64,000 nucleotides of DNA from Laspinema palackyanum D2c (GCF_025370875.1 NZ_JAMXFD010000002.1:527009-591008), one strand, 5' to 3'. Numbered from the stretch's first letter, positions 19,055 to 28,154 are shown. Program-made: numbers and translations. The notes: generated by a model not told the origin, from the letters alone.

Positions 19055-19828
19055 ATGCTTACAACAGTCAACAAAGAACTCAAGAGTGAGAGTTTGGAAC
19101 TCCTACGTGAATACCAAACCTCTCCCACGACCCATCTGCGGAATCGAATTGTCCAGCTGAATATTGGGCTAGTTCGTAAAGAGGTCCATCACTGGATGCA
19201 ACAGTGTACGGAAACTTATGACGATCTCCTGCAAGTGGGCTGTTTGGGCTTGATTCGGGCGATCGAACGGTTTGATATGTCGAAGGGACACGCATTCAGT
19301 TCCTTTGCGGTTCCCTACATTCGTGGGGAAATTCAACATTATCTGCGGGATAAAAGTCCATCAGTGCGGATTCCGCGCCATTGGTTAACCCTGCAACGGC
19401 AGGCAAGCAAGGAAATCCTGAAACTGCAACAAACGCTCAATCGCCATCCCTCCGATGTGGAAGTGGCATCTGCCTTAAAGGTTTCTGTTACAGAATGGCA
19501 AGAAATCAAACTCGCCTGTCGCAACCGAGCTCCCCTGAGTTTGGATGCTCCAGTGCAGGATGATGACGAAGGCGCAGCATCCCTTGGGGAATTAGTGCCG
19601 GATGCCGGGTATCGCAGTTTCCAGTTAGCGCAGGAAGACCAAATTCGCCTACAATTGGCCCTAGGCAAACTAGAGGATGGGACTCGCAAGGTCCTAGAGT
19701 TTGTATTTCTCCATGATTTGACCCAGAAAGAAACAGCGGAACGGATGGGGATTAGTTCTGTAACCGTTTCTCGTCGGGTTAAGAAAGGTCTAACTTCCCT
19801 CAAGAAATTGATGGGAGGGGCTGAATAG
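19055..19828 (+). CDS. sigF: Group 3 RNA polymerase sigma factor SigF
   Basis: A 257-residue alternative sigma factor of the sigma-B/F type. Region 2 runs about 45-110 (YDDLLQVGCLGLIRAIERFD, then FSSFAVPYIRGEIQHYLRD), region 3 about 115-165 with SVRIPRHWLTLQRQ, and region 4 about 195-255 with the helix-turn-helix LTQKETAERMGISSVTVSRR. In cyanobacteria SigF controls type IV pilus and cell-surface genes, and that role is inferred here. The start has a GGGGTG site 7 bases upstream. The gene is monocistronic; a strong HIP1-based hairpin lies downstream at 19886-19915. Confidence 0.9.
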   Translation: MLTTVNKELKSESLELLREYQTSPTTHLRNRIVQLNIGLVRKEVHHWMQQCTETYDDLLQVGCLGLIRAIERFDMSKGHAFSSFAVPYIRGEIQHYLRDKSPSVRIPRHWLTLQRQASKEILKLQQTLNRHPSDVEVASALKVSVTEWQEIKLACRNRAPLSLDAPVQDDDEGAASLGELVPDAGYRSFQLAQEDQIRLQLALGKLEDGTRKVLEFVFLHDLTQKETAERMGISSVTVSRRVKKGLTSLKKLMGGAE

Positions 19829-19885
19829 CTCAAAAACTGCTTATTGTGTTGAGAAATATAGAATAATACATAAAAGTCGTGTAAA

Positions 19886-19915
19886 GCGCGATCGCCATCT
19901 CAGCGGCGATCGCGC
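19886..19915. repeat. HIP1-derived hairpin downstream of sigF
   Basis: GCGCGATCGCC at 19886-19896 and GGCGATCGCGC at 19905-19915 form an 11-bp perfect stem with an 8-base loop; each arm contains a GCGATCGC or near copy. No U-run follows, so termination is uncertain. Confidence 0.6.
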
Positions 19916-20031
19916 AATGTCTGTTGAAATTCGGCATTCGGTGGAGAGGGGGGTGCGAAGAACTGCGGTAAGGGGAGCATTTGAAGCGACAAACCGCAGC
20001 TATTCTTGAGGTCTATTACCATCATTCCCAT

Positions 20032-20493
20032 TTATTGAACTAATCCTAACATCTCTTTGGGCATGACCGTATCTTGGAGATTGGCCCCTATTAAATTAAT
20101 ATTGGCCAAATTGGCAGCACTTAAGTTGGCATCGGATAAATCGGCAAAGGAGAGATTGGCATCGGTGAGATTGACTCCTTCGAGATTGGTTCGGGTTAAG
20201 GTGGCGCTGTTGATATAGGCCCCTTTAAGATTGGCCCCTTGCAAATTTGCGCCGGTTAAGTCGGCACCTTCGAGGTTGACATCTTGGAGATTGGCACCCG
20301 AGAGGTCCGCATTTCGCAAGTCGGCACCAATCAGATGGGCCCCGCTTAAGTCTGCACCGGCAAGATCGCAGGCGGCACCTTCGAGGTTGGTTTCGATTAA
20401 TTGGTTGATGTGGGTGGGATTTTGGGCAAAGGCAGGGGTGGCAGATAATAGGGTGATTGAGAGTGCAGCGATTTTTAAAAGGGTGGCTTTCAT
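20032..20493 (-). CDS. Secreted pentapeptide-repeat protein
   Basis: A 153-residue protein with a clear signal peptide (MKATLLKIAALSITLLSATP, cleavage after AFA near residue 23) and about 19 tandem pentapeptide repeats of the A(D/N)LxG type from about residue 35 to 145. Such repeats fold as a right-handed quadrilateral beta-helix. The signal suggests a periplasmic or thylakoid-lumen location. The start is supported by a GGAG site about 8 bases upstream. No specific function can be given. Confidence 0.85.
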   Translation of the reverse strand: MKATLLKIAALSITLLSATPAFAQNPTHINQLIETNLEGAACDLAGADLSGAHLIGADLRNADLSGANLQDVNLEGADLTGANLQGANLKGAYINSATLTRTNLEGVNLTDANLSFADLSDANLSAANLANINLIGANLQDTVMPKEMLGLVQ

Positions 20494-20776
20494 TGGAGTT
20501 TTCTCCTTTAATGCTATATTTATATTTTCGCTGGTTTGGGGACATAATGCAGCGATCGCTCACCCCAAATGGGAGTGAGATATTTGTAATATTTAGGCGA
20601 TCGGCGTCCTTGCAAAAAATCCCCACTCTGGTATAATTAGCAAAGATATTTCGCGGGTTACGGGGAATTAAGGCGGGGGGATGAGGTGTTTCACCCCTCA
20701 CTTAGGTTTAAAACTGGGTAAATTGGGGGAGATTTAGGTATAATTTACGGGGAAAACTGCGATTGAGGTCAAGAAC

Positions 20777-21631
20777 ATGAGTCCCATGACCCCGGATGAA
20801 TCGGAGAAAATTGCCCAGTTAATCGCGAGTTTACCCAGCGATCGCCTGTTAGAACAGTGCCAAACCCTACAACAACAGGCAGAATGGCATAACTCTAGGA
20901 CCAATCAGCAGATGATTGCCGACTGTTGGCGGGCGAAATTTATGGAAAACTTCAGCGACCCCATTGCCGATGCTTTAGAACAAGGCAAAATTTCCCAACA
21001 TAAACATGACTTAATTAACTCCAGAGTCAATCTCTATAAAGAACAATGGCAACTGATTAAAATTGCTCATCCCTCTCTACAAACATGGCATCAGGCAATT
21101 TATCAACAGACTCAGAACCATCCCAAATTCTTCCAAGTTTTACCCTTCTGGCATAAATTGTTCTCCCCCGGGTTTAAAGCGCCCTATCCCTTCGTCACCC
21201 CCTGGGAATTGTTTTCAAAAACCCTGGAAGAAGAAGTTAATGCACCCATTGAATGGTCATTAGAACCTTATTATGTCGTTCCGGTGAAGAAATGGCGAAC
21301 CGCAACTGGACTGCTAAAAAAGCAATTTGAGAATTTGAACGAAGATGGCAGTTATCCAGAACAGAAACCCTCGACAGGGGATAAACTCAAAAATCAGATT
21401 GGTTATGACAAAGTGACCTTTTCCTGGTTTGGGTTCACCCTATTTGTCTGCCAATTTGTCGCTGTCAAAAACCCCGCAATTCGGCAGCACTACACCGCCT
21501 TTATTCGCGCCCTTGTCGAATATTACAAAATGGGTATCCGTGCCAGTCGTTCCGTGGGCGGGTTTGCTTGGCACAAGGGAGAGCAAGTACAGAGTACCCA
21601 ATATGGGGGAACATATCGTAAATCGGGCTAA
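20777..21631 (+). CDS. Hypothetical protein
   Basis: A 284-residue soluble protein, helical in the first half (residues 5-115, rich in Gln, Trp and His) and more mixed afterwards, with a hydrophobic stretch SWFGFTLFVCQFVAV near 222-236. I do not recognise the family. The first ATG at 20777 is used; the in-frame M4 is an alternative. Coding content looks genuine because the frame is long, lacks rare-codon clusters and has a typical protein composition. The neighbour downstream is in the same direction, about 107 bases away, but separated by a hairpin. Confidence 0.65.
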   Translation: MSPMTPDESEKIAQLIASLPSDRLLEQCQTLQQQAEWHNSRTNQQMIADCWRAKFMENFSDPIADALEQGKISQHKHDLINSRVNLYKEQWQLIKIAHPSLQTWHQAIYQQTQNHPKFFQVLPFWHKLFSPGFKAPYPFVTPWELFSKTLEEEVNAPIEWSLEPYYVVPVKKWRTATGLLKKQFENLNEDGSYPEQKPSTGDKLKNQIGYDKVTFSWFGFTLFVCQFVAVKNPAIRQHYTAFIRALVEYYKMGIRASRSVGGFAWHKGEQVQSTQYGGTYRKSG

Positions 21632-21678
21632 AACACAAGTTTTTTTAATAAAAGTTCACATCAGGTCAAAAAAAATCC

Positions 21679-21732
21679 GCCTCCCCGAGAACTCCAATAG
21701 GGTGAACCTATCAACTTTGGTGTTCTCGGAGG
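21679..21732 (+). promoter_or_regulatory. Hairpin that would sequester the ribosome binding site of the next gene
   Basis: CCTCCCCGAGAAC at 21680-21692 pairs with GTTCTCGGAGG at 21722-21732 with a two-base bulge, and CCAA/TTGG plus TAGG/CCTA extend the stem inward. The 3' arm contains the whole Shine-Dalgarno GGAGG (21728-21732) of the gene starting at 21739. No U-run follows the stem, arguing against a terminator. Confidence 0.6.
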
Positions 21733-21738
21733 ATGATT

Positions 21739-22263
21739 GTGAGATTAAATTCATTAAAATCCCTTGGCGTTTTTTCCAGTTTGGGATTCCTGTTTGTTGC
21801 CGGTATCATGAGTGCAGATGCCCGAGATTTGGGGATGAAACCCTTGCTGCGACAGCAGTCAATCCAAATCAGCCAAAACAATCTAGGTCCTGTGAGTGGA
21901 CAATGGAGACTTGCCATTGAGGTGACTGCACATACGGACTTAAGTGTGAGTACCCAACCCAATTATTCGATGGTGACATCTCTGCAACAAAGCGGGATAG
22001 AATTATCGGGGCGAATTCTTAATGTGAATCCAAATGCTTGTTCCGATGCGGAAATATTAGGGAAAGTTGAGGGAAATCGAGTCACCTGGACGATGTATTA
22101 TACGGGGACTTGTTGTCAAGGTGGGATGATGAAATTTGAGGGGGAAATGGTTTCACCGGGACGGATTGAAGGGACTTTAGTTCCTGCGGGGAGTTCACCT
22201 CAAAATTGTACGTTATGGTCGGGGAATGTGGTGGCTACTCAAGGGCATTATTATAATAAATGA
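21739..22263 (+). CDS. Secreted hypothetical protein, Cys-containing
   Basis: A 174-residue protein with a signal peptide (hydrophobic core SLGVFSSLGFLFVAGIMS, cleavage near SADA). The mature part is predicted beta-rich, with repeated Gly turns (SGIELSGRILNV, KVEGNRVTWTMYY, MKFEGEMVSPGRIEGTL) and four Cys including a CC pair. The pattern resembles small lipocalin-like or beta-barrel secreted proteins, but I do not recognise a family. An ATG at 21733 touches the GGAGG directly, so the GTG at 21739, six bases after GGAGG, is the better start. The ribosome binding site lies in a hairpin. Confidence 0.68.
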   Translation: MRLNSLKSLGVFSSLGFLFVAGIMSADARDLGMKPLLRQQSIQISQNNLGPVSGQWRLAIEVTAHTDLSVSTQPNYSMVTSLQQSGIELSGRILNVNPNACSDAEILGKVEGNRVTWTMYYTGTCCQGGMMKFEGEMVSPGRIEGTLVPAGSSPQNCTLWSGNVVATQGHYYNK

Positions 22264-22427
22264 GGGGTGGGGATTTTAACCACTGATTTCAGGGATTTTC
22301 ACTGAATAAGATTTCGCGCAGAATGAGATGGATTTTAGCCCGCGCAGGCGGGCTTTGTCCGTGTAGCCCCACCCTTTCCTTACGGAACGCTACGCGAACA
22401 GGGTGCGGGCGAGTGGGGCCACAAAAA

Positions 22428-24122
22428 CTACTTGCCTTTTGCAGTAGCTTTGGACTGTTTGGCTGCTTTTTTAGCGGCTTTTTCAGCAGCTATTTTCGCT
22501 TGACGTTCCTGCTCTTTTTCTTCGGCTATTTTATCCAGGTAGTAATGATAGTCGCCGAGGTAGGGTCGGAATTCGCCGTCGCGGATTTCGACTATTTTAT
22601 TGGCGACTTTGGAGATAAAATAACGGTCATGGGAGACAATAATAACCGTGCCATCGTAGTTTTGCAGGGCTTCTTCTAGCATCTCTTTGGCGGGGATGTC
22701 TAGATGGTTTGTAGGTTCGTCTAGGAGTAGCAAGTTGGCGGGACGTAGGAGCATTTTTGCTAGGGCTAAACGGGCTTTTTCTCCTCCACTGAGGGCTTCT
22801 ACGGGTTTGAATACGGTGTCTCCACTGAAGAGAAATCGTCCGAGTAAGGTGCGAACTTCTTCGTTTTTCCACTCGGGTACTTCGTCATGAATGGTGTCCA
22901 TGACGCTTTTTGTTAGTTCTAAGGCTTCGGCTTGATTTTGCTCGAAGTAGCCGGGAATGACGTTATGTTGTCCGAGTTGGATGCTGCCTTCGTTGGCTTT
23001 TTCCATTCCCATGATCATTCGCAGCAGGGTGGATTTGCCGCAACCGTTGGGTCCTAAGAAGGCGATGCGATCGCCTCGTTCGACGAACAAATCGGTGCCT
23101 AAAAAGAGGATTTTGTCGTCGTAGGTATGGACTAGGTTTTTGATGTCTACGACTTCTCGTCCACTGCGAGGGGCTGGGGGAAATTGGAAACGAAGGGTTT
23201 TTAAGGTGCCTTCAGGGGCTTCGATGCGTTCGATTTTGTCGAGTTGTTTTTCCCGGCTTTTGGCTTGGGTACTGCGGGTGGCACTCGCCCGGAAGCGCTC
23301 AACGAAGACTTGCTGTTTCTCGATTTCTTTCTGTTGGCGTTCGTAGGCGCTCAGTTGCGCTTCGCGGTTGAAGGCTTTTTGCTCTAAATACGAGGAATAG
23401 TTGCCGAGGTAGGTGGTGGAGACGCCTCTTTCGGTTTCGACGATTTGGGTGCAGAGGCGATCGAGGAATTCCCGGTCATGGGAAACGATAACCATTGGGG
23501 TGATTAATCCCTTGAGGTAGGTTTCCAACCATTCGATAGTTTCTAGGTCTAGGTGGTTTGTCGGTTCATCCAGCAGCAATAAGTCAGGACTCTGTAACAA
23601 AATTTTGCCTAAACTCATCCGCATCTGCCAACCGCCACTGAACGCGCTGACGAGGCGATCGCCATCTTCGGCGACGAATCCCATTTCCGGCAGGATTTTC
23701 TCGATTTGCGCTTCTAGGGTATAACCATCTAAGGCGTCAAATTTGCGATGGAGTTTGTCCAGTTTGTGGATGAGTTTGTCCAGTTCTGCCTCGGAAGCAC
23801 TTTCCATCGCGTGTTGGACGTCCAACAAGTCATGCTGGACTTGGTTTGCTTCGGTAAACACTGTCCAAAATTCTTCCCGGACTGTACGGGTGGGGTCTAC
23901 CTCGAATTCTTGGGTGAGGTAGGCGATATGGAGGTTGGACGGACGGATAATTTCTCCGGCAGTGGGTTCGATTTCCCCAGCAACGATTTTGAGTTGGGTA
24001 GATTTTCCGGCCCCGTTGACGCCGACTAAACCAATGCGATCGCCCGGTTTGACTTCCCAGTTAATATCTTTGAGAACTTCGCCAGTCGGGTAAATTTTAC
24101 TAATATGTTCGAGTCGTAGCAT
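22428..24122 (-). CDS. ABC-F family ATPase
   Basis: A cytosolic protein of 564 residues with two ABC ATPase domains and no membrane segments. Walker A motifs are GVNGAGKST and GPNGCGKST, signatures SGGWQMRMSLGK and SGGEKARLALAK, and Walker B LLLLDEPTNHLD occurs twice. The inter-domain linker is the basic helix pair typical of ABC-F proteins, which act on ribosomes as translation factors or protection proteins. The tail is Lys/Ala-rich (KAAKKAAKQSKATAKGK). The frame is open to 24197, but the ATG at 24122 begins MLRLEHISKIYP, the usual N-terminus, and has GGAG 7 bases upstream. Confidence 0.9.
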   Translation of the reverse strand: MLRLEHISKIYPTGEVLKDINWEVKPGDRIGLVGVNGAGKSTQLKIVAGEIEPTAGEIIRPSNLHIAYLTQEFEVDPTRTVREEFWTVFTEANQVQHDLLDVQHAMESASEAELDKLIHKLDKLHRKFDALDGYTLEAQIEKILPEMGFVAEDGDRLVSAFSGGWQMRMSLGKILLQSPDLLLLDEPTNHLDLETIEWLETYLKGLITPMVIVSHDREFLDRLCTQIVETERGVSTTYLGNYSSYLEQKAFNREAQLSAYERQQKEIEKQQVFVERFRASATRSTQAKSREKQLDKIERIEAPEGTLKTLRFQFPPAPRSGREVVDIKNLVHTYDDKILFLGTDLFVERGDRIAFLGPNGCGKSTLLRMIMGMEKANEGSIQLGQHNVIPGYFEQNQAEALELTKSVMDTIHDEVPEWKNEEVRTLLGRFLFSGDTVFKPVEALSGGEKARLALAKMLLRPANLLLLDEPTNHLDIPAKEMLEEALQNYDGTVIIVSHDRYFISKVANKIVEIRDGEFRPYLGDYHYYLDKIAEEKEQERQAKIAAEKAAKKAAKQSKATAKGK

Positions 24123-24339
24123 CCAATATCTCCAAGGCAGAGGGAACAAAGGCAAGTTCAGCGACGGATCCGGAAAAAACAGACGCGATCGGGGCATCTG
24201 GGGGCCGCACTATCCGTCCGGTGTAGGCTGTGTTGGGTTAATCTTAACAAAAATTAACGACTAGAGATCGTAGTTAGATGGGTGTTTTCATAAAGTTTGG
24301 CTGGGTAGGTCCATATCAACGGTTAAGTGTGGCTACGAA

Positions 24340-25602
24340 ATGAACCGCAACGTTCGCAGATTCTTAAATGTCGCCTTGGGTTTACTGATGGCAGTCGCCT
24401 GGTCGATAGGTTTTATCCCTGATATGGCTACATCTGAAACTCCAGCGCGGGAAGAAATTCGTGGGGTCTGGTTGACCAATGTGGGGAGTGATGTCTTGTT
24501 TGTGCCTGGGGCGGTTCATCATGCCTTGCAGGAACTCTCCGACCTTAATTTTAATACAGTTTATCCCGTGGTTTGGAATCGGGGACAGACTTTTTATCCG
24601 AGTGTAGCCTCTAAGCAGGTAACTGGGCGATCGCAGGATTGGTTGCTCTCCCTGATGCGGGGCAGTAACGATGTCCTCGGGGAAATTATCGCCGATGGTC
24701 AGTCTCTGGGGTTGCGGGTGGTGCCCTGGTTTGAGTATGGGTTCATGGCACCCGCCAATTCAGAATTAGTGAAACGCCACCCAGACTGGGTAACTCGACA
24801 CCAGGATAACAGTGAGAATCTGCGAGAGGAAGAATTAGCCCCAATTTTTAACGAAAATCCCTTAACGATTCAGCAGGTTTGGTTAAATCCCCTCCATCCC
24901 GAGGTGCAAAATTTTCTCCTGCGGTTAATTGTGGAAGTGGTAGCCAATTATCCCATTGATGCGATTCAATTTGATGATAATTTTGGTTTGCCGGTTGAGT
25001 TAGGATATGACCCTTATACCATCGCCCTCTATCAAGCAGAACATTGGGGAGATACTCCCCCCAGTAATCCCTATAATGCTCAGTGGGTACGTTGGCGGGC
25101 GGACAAGATTAATGATTTTATGGAACGCATCTACCAAGCGGTGCAATTTGTCAATCCTCATTGTTCGATTTCCCTGGCAGCCAATTCTCAAAGTTTTGCC
25201 TATAGTTACTATTTGCAAGATTGGTTAACTTGGGTGGAATCGGGATGGATTGATGAGTTATTTTTACAGGTGTATCATTCAGAATTAAGTCGATTTGAGA
25301 CCGAGTTAGATATTTCCACGGTATGGTATGCCCGGAATTTAACTCGGGTGGGAGTAGGGATTTTAACGGGAACAATGAAACGTCCGATTTCCTTTGCCGA
25401 GATAGAAGATCGGGTTAAAGTTGCGCGCGATCGCCAATTTGCAGGATTCGCCTTTTTCTATTGGGAAAGCCTGTGGGGAAAAGTAGCATCAGAATCTCCA
25501 GAAGATCGGCGCAATAGTTTTCAAGCCCTATTTTCAGAACCGGCTATTTCCCCCGTCCCGGTGCGATCGCAACCCAAGAAACAGGACAATCCTCAAACTT
25601 AA
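24340..25602 (+). CDS. GHL10-type glycosyl hydrolase-like protein, paralogue 1
   Basis: A 420-residue secreted protein of the glycosyl hydrolase-like 10 (DUF187) family, a TIM-barrel group related to GH10/GH13 proteins whose substrates are poorly defined. The signal segment is FLNVALGLLMAVAWSIGFI. Hallmarks: EIRGVWLTNVGSDVLF near residue 38, FNTVYPVVWNRGQTFYPS, VVPWFEYGFM and DAIQFDDNFGLPVELGYD, where the Asp pair is a probable active-site element. It has a paralogue 260 bases downstream in the same orientation with the same length, so the pair arose by tandem duplication. Likely acts on envelope or sheath glycans. Confidence 0.87.
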   Translation: MNRNVRRFLNVALGLLMAVAWSIGFIPDMATSETPAREEIRGVWLTNVGSDVLFVPGAVHHALQELSDLNFNTVYPVVWNRGQTFYPSVASKQVTGRSQDWLLSLMRGSNDVLGEIIADGQSLGLRVVPWFEYGFMAPANSELVKRHPDWVTRHQDNSENLREEELAPIFNENPLTIQQVWLNPLHPEVQNFLLRLIVEVVANYPIDAIQFDDNFGLPVELGYDPYTIALYQAEHWGDTPPSNPYNAQWVRWRADKINDFMERIYQAVQFVNPHCSISLAANSQSFAYSYYLQDWLTWVESGWIDELFLQVYHSELSRFETELDISTVWYARNLTRVGVGILTGTMKRPISFAEIEDRVKVARDRQFAGFAFFYWESLWGKVASESPEDRRNSFQALFSEPAISPVPVRSQPKKQDNPQT

Positions 25603-25631
25603 CTCCCCCCTATCCTAAACCCCGAACCTCG

Positions 25632-25679
25632 TTCCCAGGCTCTGCCTGGGAATGCCAAATCGGAGGCTCTGCCTCCTAC
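25632..25679. repeat. Dispersed double-hairpin repeat (CCCAGGCTCTGCCTGGG), copy 2
   Basis: Near-identical to 11573-11621, in the spacer between the two GHL10 genes. Both hairpins (TTCCCAGGC/GCCTGGGAA and GAGGC/GCCTC) are intact. Confidence 0.8.
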
Positions 25680-25863
25680 TAATCGCAACATCCTAATAGA
25701 AATAAAAATAACTTACCCCAATCCATCTAAAATTACCTCTACCCCAAGACTCATAAAATATTGTCCAAAACTCCCTCAACTTTACAGAGATTTCATAAAA
25801 ACCAGGCTATTTCATGATATAGTTATCCCTTGGCTAATCTGAAATCGGGTATCCTTGAGATTG

Positions 25864-27117
25864 ATGCGCGAACAAACTTGGATCCGATGGGCATACGGAG
25901 TAATTCTAGGCGTACTAATTTCCTGGTTCCTATTTCCTTCCTTGTCCTTAGAAGCAACCCAACCCGAAACACCCGCCTCTACAGAAATTAGAGGCGTGTG
26001 GTTAACCAATGTTGCCAGTGGGGTACTCTTTACCCCCTGGGGAGTGCATCTCGCCATGCACCAACTTGGAGAACAAAATTTTAATACCCTGTATCCAGTC
26101 GTCTGGAATCGAGGCAACACCTTTTATGAAAGTGCCGTTGCTAAACGAGAAACTGGAAGGTCTCAAGCACCCTTCTTGCGGCTGTTTCATTTAGGTGCAG
26201 ATGTCCTGGATGAACTCATTCAATTAGGCGATCGCCATCACATCCGAATCATCCCTTGGTTTGAATATGGATTCATGACCCCCCGCAACTCCAACTTAGC
26301 TACATTGCACCCCCAATGGCTAAGTGCAACCCAACAAGGTCAGCAAACGCCAACTGAAATCCCCGATGAACTCAATCCCGCTGATATTCCCAACCCTCCC
26401 GCTTCAAGACAAACCTGGCAACAATTTCTCGTCCCTGAAAATGTTTGGCTAAACCCCTTGCATCCTGGTGTCCAAGACTTCATCCTAGAACTAATTGTCG
26501 AATTAGTCAGCCACTATAATATCGATGGCATCCAACTCGATGACCATTTCGGAATGCCTGTCGAATCGGGTTATGATAGTTTTACCGTGGAATTATATCG
26601 CCAAGAACATCAAGGTTCACCCCCACCGGATAACCCCTACGATGCCGAATGGATGCGCTGGCGTGCAAATAAAATTTCCACCTTTATGGAAACCCTCTAT
26701 CAAGCCATTAAATCCGTCAATCCCGATTGCATTGTCTCCCTTTCTCCCAACTCCCAAGACTTTGCCTATCGTAAATATCTGCAAGATTGGGGAACCTGGG
26801 TAGAACGCGGTTGGGTGGATGAATTGCTGGTTCAGGTCTATCGCAATGATTTAGATGTCTTTAAATCTGAGTTAGCCCAACCGGCAATCCAGGCAGCCCA
26901 ACAGAAAATTCCCGTCGGCATCGGCATCCTCACCGGCACGTTGGTCCGTTCAGTCCCCATGAAACAAATCCAGGAACAGGTTAAAATTGTGCGCGATCGC
27001 CGCTTAAATGGAGTATCCTTTTTCTATTGGGAAACCCTCTGGAGTTATCTCACCCCAGAGTCACCCCCAGAACGGCGCAAAGCATTCCGGGAGCTATTTT
27101 CTCAACCCACCCCCTAA
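25864..27117 (+). CDS. GHL10-type glycosyl hydrolase-like protein, paralogue 2
   Basis: A 417-residue secreted paralogue of the preceding gene. The signal segment is WAYGVILGVLISWFLFPS. Shared landmarks: EIRGVWLTNVASGVLFTP, YPVVWNRGNTFYES, IPWFEYGFMTPRNS, GIQLDDHFGMPVESGYD and FFYWETLWSYL. Compared with paralogue 1 it has an insertion of about twenty residues after the WFEYGF block (NPADIPNPPASRQ area). An upstream TTG at 25855 is in frame, but the ATG at 25864 is preferred although its ribosome binding site is weak. A membrane protein gene follows after 19 bases and may be co-transcribed. Confidence 0.86.
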   Translation: MREQTWIRWAYGVILGVLISWFLFPSLSLEATQPETPASTEIRGVWLTNVASGVLFTPWGVHLAMHQLGEQNFNTLYPVVWNRGNTFYESAVAKRETGRSQAPFLRLFHLGADVLDELIQLGDRHHIRIIPWFEYGFMTPRNSNLATLHPQWLSATQQGQQTPTEIPDELNPADIPNPPASRQTWQQFLVPENVWLNPLHPGVQDFILELIVELVSHYNIDGIQLDDHFGMPVESGYDSFTVELYRQEHQGSPPPDNPYDAEWMRWRANKISTFMETLYQAIKSVNPDCIVSLSPNSQDFAYRKYLQDWGTWVERGWVDELLVQVYRNDLDVFKSELAQPAIQAAQQKIPVGIGILTGTLVRSVPMKQIQEQVKIVRDRRLNGVSFFYWETLWSYLTPESPPERRKAFRELFSQPTP

Positions 27118-27136
27118 GCGTTCCCCGTCTCAATTC

Positions 27137-27769
27137 ATGACGCCCCTTCTCCCTATCTCTCAACCGCTTAACCTGTCTCGGACTCCTGAGATTCCTATCC
27201 TGTTTGGATGGAGTTTTTGGGTTCAATGGGTGTTAGCCACAGGGCTAGGTTTTCTGCTCAGTTTGCTGTTTGTAGAAATCGGCGTCAGACCCCATCTCGG
27301 GGCAATTTCCGGGGCAGTGGGCAGCAGTTTCATTGCGATCGCCCAATGGTTCGTTCTCCGGCAACGTCTCTCCCACATTTCCTGGTGGATCATTGCCACC
27401 ATCACCGCTTGGGTCCTGATTGGCAGTAGCAGTCTCGGTGCCCTAGGCTGGATCGCACCCCGCACCGAACTGATCACCCTCCGCCTCCTCTATGGCTTCA
27501 TCGATGGCGCGATCGTCGGCATCGTCCTCGGTTTAGGCCAATGGTTTGTCCTGAATCGCTACTTCCCCAACGCCGCCTGGTGGTTACCCATCTCCTCTGT
27601 TAGTTGGGCAGTCGCCTTAGCCTCCGGATGGGTAGTCGGCGGCATCCTCCGCTCTATCACCGGCCTATTTTTTGCCGAAGTCATCGGTTTAACCATCACC
27701 TGGCTGGCGATCGCCGCACTCTCCGGTTTCGGATTCCTCCGCCTCATCCATCACAATGGCATCCAATAG
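27137..27769 (+). CDS. Hypothetical polytopic membrane protein
   Basis: A 210-residue inner-membrane protein with about five hydrophobic segments rich in Gly, Ala, Ser and Ile. Two similar halves are suggested by GAISGAVGSSFIAIAQWFVL and GAIVGIVLGLGQWFVLN, both ending in a QWFVL motif, so it may be an internal duplication. I do not recognise a family with confidence. The open frame extends back to 27008 inside the GHL10 gene, but the ATG at 27137, 19 bases after the GHL10 stop, is the sensible start. It may be in an operon with paralogue 2. Confidence 0.7.
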   Translation: MTPLLPISQPLNLSRTPEIPILFGWSFWVQWVLATGLGFLLSLLFVEIGVRPHLGAISGAVGSSFIAIAQWFVLRQRLSHISWWIIATITAWVLIGSSSLGALGWIAPRTELITLRLLYGFIDGAIVGIVLGLGQWFVLNRYFPNAAWWLPISSVSWAVALASGWVVGGILRSITGLFFAEVIGLTITWLAIAALSGFGFLRLIHHNGIQ

Positions 27770-27780
27770 CAACAGCACCC

Positions 27781-27898
27781 CGTAACGACTTCAGTCGCTA
27801 TCCCTCATAAGTTCGTAGTAACGACTTCAGTCGTTCTCCCCTCCAATGTTCGTAGTAACGACTTCAGTCGTTCTCCCCTCCAATGTTCGTAGTAACGA
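27781..27898. repeat. Tandem 25-base palindromic repeats (GTAACGACTTCAGTCGTT family)
   Basis: Two full copies (27811-27835 and 27848-27872) plus partial copies at 27781-27798 and 27885-27898, separated by about 12 bases. The core AACGACTTCAGTCGTT is a dyad. The same unit recurs near 49391 and 49535-49609. Confidence 0.85.
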
Positions 27899-27902
27899 AC
27901 CT

Positions 27903-28154
27903 CCCAAGTCTTAATGCTGTTGTTAACATACAATCGCAAATCTCAACATAGTAACTCAACAACCCCCCCACAATCTGCCGAAATCTTACCCCAATTGCCT
28001 AAATGCACCGGAGAAACTCCTAAGTTTTAATGCTGTTGTTAACATACAATCGCAAATCTCAACATGGCAATACTGAAATCTTACCCCAATTGCCTAAATA
28101 CACCGGAGAAACTCCCAAGTTTTAATGCTGTTGTTAACATACAATCGCAAATCT
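27903..28154. repeat. Three imperfect direct copies of a ~100-base unit
   Basis: The block AAGTYTTAATGCTGTTGTTA with following ACATACAATCGCAAATCT occurs at about 27905, 28022 and 28117 (offsets 116 and 95). A second module, GAAATCTTACCCCAATTGCC onward to CACCGGAGAAACTCC, sits between copies 1-2 (27980-28020) and 2-3 (28075-28114). No open frame spans it. Confidence 0.85.
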
